Shown one piece after another: positions 58,140-64,000 of a stretch of DNA of 64,000 bases. The stretch is taken from contig JBBHKE010000102.1 of assembly GCA_037447655.1 (NCBI GenBank), forward strand, positions 138,300 through 202,299, given 5' to 3'. The stretch is from Zygnema cylindricum. Its lineage: Eukaryota > Streptophyta > Zygnematophyceae > Zygnematales > Zygnemataceae. How positions within the stretch are numbered: position 1 is the first letter of the stretch; each line of letters begins with the position of its first letter. The translations under genes and the position numbers were made by a program. The notes below the pieces were generated by a model. It had not been told where the DNA came from. It searched no databases and saw only the letters and a list, made by a program, of their open reading frames with translations.

Positions 58140-58270
58140 ATTGCGGCATTGTTATGCTGCGCTGCTATGCCGCTGCGCCGCTAAGTTGCTATGTTGCTAT
58201 GCTGCGCTGGTCTGGAATCCCAGCTGCGTTGCTCTGGCATCGCAACTGCGCTGCTTTGAAATCACAACTA
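58140..58270. repeat. GCTGCG/GCTATG short repeats
   Basis: Irregular repeats of GCTATG, GCTGCG and CGCTGC. No coding evidence. Confidence 0.5.
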
Positions 58271-58324
58271 TAGCAGCCTAGCCCTAGCTACTAAGTACCC
58301 AATTCTGTAACCCTGTTACAGTAA

Positions 58325-59204
58325 CCAAGGTGACAAACTAAGGAAGGAGAGAGAGAGACAGAGTAGTCTCTTACAAAAAGGATGGACTGACTAGGTTTTG
58401 ATCCTTGGTCCTACAGAGTCCGTAGCAGCCGCCCTAATCGTCGTCCGTATCCATTTATTTAGAAGATGCCGATACCTACATGAAGTGTTATCCGTTAAGA
58501 AAAAGCTCACACAGAAAAATACTATTTAACAGAATGGCGCTACATATCGGACATAAAAACGGAGGGGATTACGAATGCAGAGAACATTATGCGTGCCGCA
58601 TAATCGAACGATTGAGAATCAAACAAAAATTTGATCGGACGGCCAAGATTAGCGTCGATTGCCTGAAATGGCTCTTTTGGTGGCTTACGCCAAAAGTGCT
58701 ATAGATTGACACGTGGTGGCATCCTAGAGGATGCTAAAGATGAAAGAGACAAAACCATGGCATCGGTTATGGCAGATGTAATGTTTTGATAGGTGTCGTA
58801 CAAAGGCCGTAAAGAAACTATGTCGGCTATCGTACTTTCATTCGTACATTTCTGTAATTTACAATCCTCCGATTTGTGGAGGGTTTAGTAGATAGACGCT
58901 GTGAGTAGATCTTTAGGACTTAAGCAGTTTGTGTTAGGCATTTTTTGACTCTCTCTCTCCCAAAGAGCATCGATATAAAAGAGCTGACTTTAATCAACAA
59001 TAACTTACTACTCAGGTGAGCAAATTTGGAGATCTCTTTTGTGTTGGACTCAAAGGAGTCTTTTCTTCACACGGGTGAAGTTCTATTCAGTTAGAGCCTG
59101 CCACTGTGGCAGAATTTCTTGTGTGAATAAGTATGGATTGAGGCTATCCTAGTGGCAATATTTGAGTTGTGCATTCTGTGGGACTATAGAGTCCATATAA
59201 TTTC
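58325..59204 (+). repeat. Truncated Copia LTR with TATA box
   Basis: Begins where the LTR of copy 1 can be compared (CCAAGGTGACAAACTA), has TATAAAA at 58974-58980, and ends near CATATAATTTCA (about 59204). The layout after the TATA box (GGACTCAAAGGAGTC, ACACGGGTGAAG, CCTGCCACTGTGGC and the final CATTCTGTG...CCATA.AATTTCA) parallels the LTR of the gag-only element at 25466-26861, so the two elements belong to related families. Confidence 0.7.
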
Positions 59205-59206
59205 AT

Positions 59207-60650
59207 ATTCCATTAGGTCAAGTCAGTAAAACCATTTTTTATTTGCATGGCTCATTTTGGTTCGTACCACGTAGGTTAATATTCAATGTTTAAAATCTAC
59301 AAAAAATCTTCGAAGGCAAATGCCTCTTCTTCATGAAGCGCTGACAACAATCGTTGGGAAACGTTTACTAGCAGTAATATTTTGTTCACTTATTTTGTTT
59401 AATTCTCCATCAGGTAGTGCCCTCTATCCCTCTCATTTGTCTTAGATTTAAGGTTTCCAGCAAGTAGGTACGCACGAGCACATGCGTCCAAACGTGCAGG
59501 GGAGGAAGAATGCACCACCTTCGTCATCTCATGCTCGTTCTACTCCCATTCTTAAAAACATTACCTTTCAATTTTTCCTTTTCCCGTCTCCCACACCTTT
59601 TGTCCTCGAGTCTATTTTTTACGATTTTCTCAATCCTAGTCACATGTCTTAGTCAATTCCTGCATACATTGTTGTCAGGTAAGAGCACTCAGGCTTCCAT
59701 TCAGCAACATCTCCCCACTTGTTCTAGTCTTTCCATGTTTTCTTTTGATTTTTTTTTTTGTTTTTATGCAAAAAAGTGTTTGAAGTCAATGGAAGCCAAT
59801 AGAAGCAAATGTATAAAACAATGAAAATGAAATATGATTATATAATAGCAGATTTACTAAAATCTTGATAAGAGTTTCATTGGCTTTCGCTAGTTAATGT
59901 CTTATGTCAAGGTGTGTTTGTATATGTCATGTTAAAATTGATTGACATTTTCAACGTTTCACAAAAATAATGAAGAGTGCCTTTTGATTTTGTCAAGACC
60001 ATCTTTTATACATAATAAATGATTTTTTTTATATAGAGAAAAGTTTTACTTATACATAAACATAATCGTCATGTAGTTTTATATTTTTTTTGCTTCATAA
60101 ATATTTTTTGTGTTGCGTTTGATTAATGTTGGTTTTGTTCCGTATTATGATTGTTTTTTCTCTTATAGTTTGTTGTTATTTTGTTTTTAACAATTGATGA
60201 ATTTTGTTTTTAGAGTTTAATTTATCTTTATATTTTTTTCGCTTTTAATAAATGTTATTTTTGTTGCATTCAATCTTTTTGTATATATTTTTTTTTATTG
60301 ATTAATGTATTTTCTGTTATACTTCTTTATTTTTTTTTGTTGACGCGTTTATTGTACGTGTTTATTTGGTGTACTTAATTAATATTTTTCTATTGTTTTA
60401 CTTTAACATTTGTCGTACTGACAGTCGTGGCCGTGTCTTCCATTAGGTAGGGTCAGTAAAACCACCTATTATATGTGTGGCTCATTCTCATTGGTACCAC
60501 GTTGGTTAATATTCGATGCTTAAAATCTACAAAAAATCTTTGAAGGCTAAGGTCTCTTCTCCATCAGGTGTCGACAACAATCGTACGCTAACGTTTATTG
60601 GCAGTAATATTATGTTCACTTATTTTGTTCAATTCTCCATCAGGTTTTGC
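59207..60650 (+). repeat. Pair of ~213-bp direct repeats flanking 1 kb
   Basis: TTCCATTAGGT ... TTCTCCATCAGGT occurs at about 59207-59418 and about 60437-60652 with the same landmarks (ATCTACAAAAAATCTT, CGTTTA, GCAGTAATATT, TGTTCACTTATTTTGTT). The 1-kb interior is T-rich without a convincing gene. They could be terminal repeats of a small non-autonomous retroelement, or a simple duplication. Confidence 0.5.
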
Positions 60651-60899
60651 TAGCAAAGGAAATATTCCCTATTTGCTTTATTTTGATTAGAACCACGTAG
60701 GTTCCCTTTCAGACTACTACAATAGTCAAAGATTCAAAAAGCACAAAATGTGAACGTCATGTTTGTACACACAAACAAAATTTAAGATTTGTAGAGAAAT
60801 ATTAAATTTTAAAAATTTGTTCGTGCGTCTTGTACTAGTGTTCGAGTTGCGCCATTATGTTTTAAACGCAAAGTCCTTTCCGCAAAAGGTCAATTGATG

Positions 60900-62340
60900 T
60901 TGAAAATAACGTCAAAGGATATCCTTCAGCAAGTTTTTTTTCGTCGATTTTGGTGGATTTAAATCCACCCTGTATGAAGGAACATGGCCTTTGCCAATTG
61001 TTTGCTTGTCATGGCTCGTCCAACGTGGATCATATCTTTTTTTTCCAATTTACAAAATTTACATGTACAGTGTGTGACTAGTCTCCTCCTTGAAAATTGT
61101 GGAAGGCACTAGCCAACCATAAGTGTTTACTTGAAAAACACCGAATCCGACGGTCGACGTTGTCGCCGAATAGTTTGGAGAATCTTATGGAAAAAAAAGA
61201 GCAATACGACCTTGTCCGAAAATGCATTTTTTCCTTTAAACAACCTCACTTTTCGCTGATGGAGGTTCACCGAAATTATGAATGTATCATGTGTACTAGT
61301 GGAGGTAATTAATGATGATAGGATCTCACACAAAATGCAGAGTGCAAGATTACAGCGGAAGCAAAAATAAAACATTCAGAAGAGAGAAAAATGTCCACGA
61401 AAGCCAATATATTTCACGGACATTTTCTCCCAAAAAAAAAGGTTAAGTTTCCCTCCCTCTAAGTTGCAGTATATAGTACTGCAAGTGAAGCGTCACACTA
61501 TCAAACTATAAAATCCCAAACGAAACATAAAGTGCGCACAAAGCGCCTACCAATCAAAATACGTCATCACGCGAAACAAGATAAAACTAAAGTACAACGC
61601 AAAAGTATACCTAAACGTACAACCCAAACAAACCCGTACAAACCAAACGACAATTAAACCTGGTCGTCGCAAAACCGAATCTACGCGAGACCAGGAATCT
61701 ACGAAAGGATCTAAAAGACATAATGACGCCAAACCAACAAGACCACCATCTAAAACAAAACGACAAATTATCTGGCCGCGCGACAGACCGCGACAACCGA
61801 TTTCAACATTGAATCTAACAAATGATTCGTACATAGTGTAATTAATGACTTGTACAGAGTGCATTATGTTGTGCTATCTGAAATTTCAAAACGAAATGAC
61901 AGAAAGGCGGCGGCAAACTTTGATGGTGGGAGCGTGACGGGATAATTTCGGTGGACTCGCATCCACCCGGACTGAAGGCACATGGCCTATACGATGTGTA
62001 CGAATCTGAACGCGAGTTCATCGTGATTTTTTTTTCTCTTTTTTTCACGCGACCCCAATTTTACACGTTTGGTGTGTGCGTAATGTCTTTCTGACGACAT
62101 TTTCCACACACAGGGTTCGTAAGATGGCGTCCCGGATTAAAAAATCAGAGCACCTGACGGTCAAATTCTATGCCCATAACCCTGGAGATTTTTTTAGTAA
62201 AGATGTTTTTCTTGAAGGAAAAAAAAGGGGTACGAAATGGTACGAAATAGTGCGACCTTTAGTAAAGAACCTCACTTTTTTGCTAATGGAAGTCATGCCT
62301 AATCTAGAAAGTTTAATGCGAAATTGAGCCGATTCCTAAT
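60900..62340 (+). repeat. Two related ~400-bp segments of unknown nature
   Basis: The segments at about 60930-61315 and 61930-62330 share a hairpin GGTGGA...TCCACC, a GAAGG.ACATGGCCT motif and, about 300 bp on, a short frame. Frame 1 (61097-61312) contains EKKEQYDLVRKCIFS and FSLMEVHRN. Frame 2 (62076-62327) contains KSEHLTVKFYAHNPGDFF and NLTFLLMEVMPNLESLM. The similarity is at protein level (VR...LMEV). I do not recognise the family. Confidence 0.4.
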
Positions 62341-64000
62341 GAATCTTACCAAAAAATACTTAAATTTAAACCAAAATAGCATATAATAACCTAAAATGAT
62401 GTCAACTTTTATTGTAATTTGTATCTTTCTCTCTATTTCCTAACCCACAAGTACATCACCGGCATATGGTGTCAACATAAGACATCCACACTTGAAATAG
62501 TGTTCATACCAACACGATACAATGTAAGCTCACAATTTGTTGTTAAATTCCAGAATTACTATCTCCTATTTAGTCACTTGTACACAAAAAAGCGTTGATT
62601 ACATCAATTAGCACTTACGCTATTTTTTCTTTAACGCTGATGACGATGGGCATGTAGTTAGTTAGAACAAAGCCTGTTGTACTTTGCGTTCTCTTATTTA
62701 ATGTAGAATCAGCCCTTTTTTTTCACATTTGTTAGTTTCGTAGTTTTTAAATGTATTTCCTTTTTCTGTTCTACCTTTTGTCGTTTTTTCCTTGCGCGAA
62801 TTCTGGAATAAAGTTGATTTTCCGGCTAAACCAAAATATCTAGAATTGACAGGCGCAATTGTCCATATTCCAAAAAACGAGCTGTCGCCGTCGTCAGACC
62901 TGTCGCTAGACGGTGCCAAAATCATCTGCAATTCTGTAAAATGTTGCAAAGTGTAAAAAAACCTACAAACACCACACAGAACTGGTGAAACATACACTAC
63001 AGTAGCCTTCCAAGTTCCACTTCCAGAACAGACAAAATATTGTCCTATTCCGATGGACGACCACGTTAAGAAGTCAGGATCAACTACAGTATTTTTTAGG
63101 GCTGTACTGAACCGTAGATATACGTTACCGTTGGTTGTAAAGAAAGTACGAAACTATCAAACACAAAGCCCTTATCGTTTGCGTGCGTGGACGATCGCCG
63201 ATTTCCGGCCGAGTTTTGCAGCTCATGATGGCCTACGCGAACCGCCGGCACATGCTTTTTTTTTTCCCCGACCGTCAGCGGCCGGTCATGCTCCAATCGC
63301 CAGTCATACTCGATAGACGTTTGTAAGCGTCCTTTCGTTCGATCGGACGGCTCTAAGTCAAAAATTGCCTGCCAGCCTGGACATGTCCCTGGGACCGGCG
63401 CGCTCGGAGTCCTCGAAACGACTCCTCTTTGATGTCAGCCGTCAAATCACGACAGGGGACATGACAGAGCAGCAAGAAACGCGTGACGCGACGATGGTGG
63501 CTCTGGAGTCGCTGTCGCAGGTCCTAGTTGCTCTCCGTTTCTGTCTGCGGCTGGCTGTCTACTGGAAAGGTCTTTCAGAGCGGACTCGGCTGTGACTATG
63601 GCTGCCTTGTCTTGTACTGAAAGGTATGGAAAGCTGCGGAAGAGTTATTCAGAATTAGTACCCGGCAAGGGAAGATTGAGTTGTGATTTGGCCAGTGGAC
63701 GTTGGAGAGAGAGGATTGCTAGCCAAGGGTTAATTTTATCGGATGAACAAGGAATTTGTCTATGGATAAAAAGAGTGGTCCGGACAGTAACAGTGGATGG
63801 CGTGAGCAATGAGGATTGGTGACGTCAGCAAGACAGGAAAGCACATCAGTGGACAAATGATTGTCATGAGTGTTGAAACATGGACATGAACCTACAAGGA
63901 AAATATTTTTTCGAGGGAATAAAATCAGTGCATCGAGATATTGACAGGAGAGGATGGTTCTATGCGCATTCGAAGGAGGAGGAAATAGTGAGAAATGCGA
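62341..64000. other. No recognised gene
   Basis: AT-rich to about 62690, then more balanced sequence. Short frames, for example 63365-63595 (MPASLDMSLGPARSES...) and 63592-63822, match nothing I know and lack splice or motif support. Repeated TACGAAA/GTACG words resemble those around the DNA elements. Confidence 0.35.

Overview
The window is nuclear DNA from a green-lineage eukaryote with a large, repeat-rich genome. It has long introns with GT-AG ends, plant-type leucine-rich repeats (LRRs) and LysM domains, several decayed Ty1/Copia elements and two runs of N. Nothing bacterial is visible (no operons, ribosome-binding sites or CRISPR). A streptophyte alga such as a charophyte would fit, but that is an inference.

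The main content is one gene on the minus strand, 16150 down to 22. I assembled it exon by exon: 21 exons, all GT-AG, every junction in phase, 2949 nt from ATG to stop, 982 residues. The predicted secreted protein runs signal peptide, LRR N-terminal cap, eight LRRs, EGF-like domain, papain-family (C1A) cysteine peptidase with all four catalytic-site residues, two more EGF-like domains and four LysM-type modules. LysM binds chitin or other N-acetylglucosamine glycans and LRRs usually bind ligands, so this looks like a secreted protease that combines recognition, glycan anchoring and cleavage. I know of LysM-containing cysteine proteases in green algae; I do not know of this LRR-EGF-C1A-EGF-LysM order. 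Introns carry a GA microsatellite with the 733-base gap, an AAC/AAT microsatellite, a pyrimidine tract and two SINE-like elements.

From 16.2 to 21.6 kb are TA-flanked inverted-repeat DNA elements, some nested. From 21.7 to 30.3 kb a decayed plus-strand Copia element is split inside its reverse transcriptase by a 4.76-kb gag-only LTR retrotransposon with a GGAAC target duplication. From 30.3 to 33 kb is a decayed minus-strand Copia element. From 33.7 to 40.96 kb is a tandemly duplicated, damaged copy of the LRR exon region (pseudogene). From 40.97 to 45.54 kb is a heptanucleotide satellite based on GGATCGA. From 45.5 to 51.5 kb are AT-rich spacer, GA-rich tracts, a possible broken gene, a 49-bp tandem repeat and another TA-flanked element. 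From 51.5 to 58 kb are two direct copies of a 2.9-kb unit ending in a dead Copia RT-RNase H region, followed by an LTR fragment (to 59.2 kb). The last 5 kb holds paired repeats without recognisable genes.
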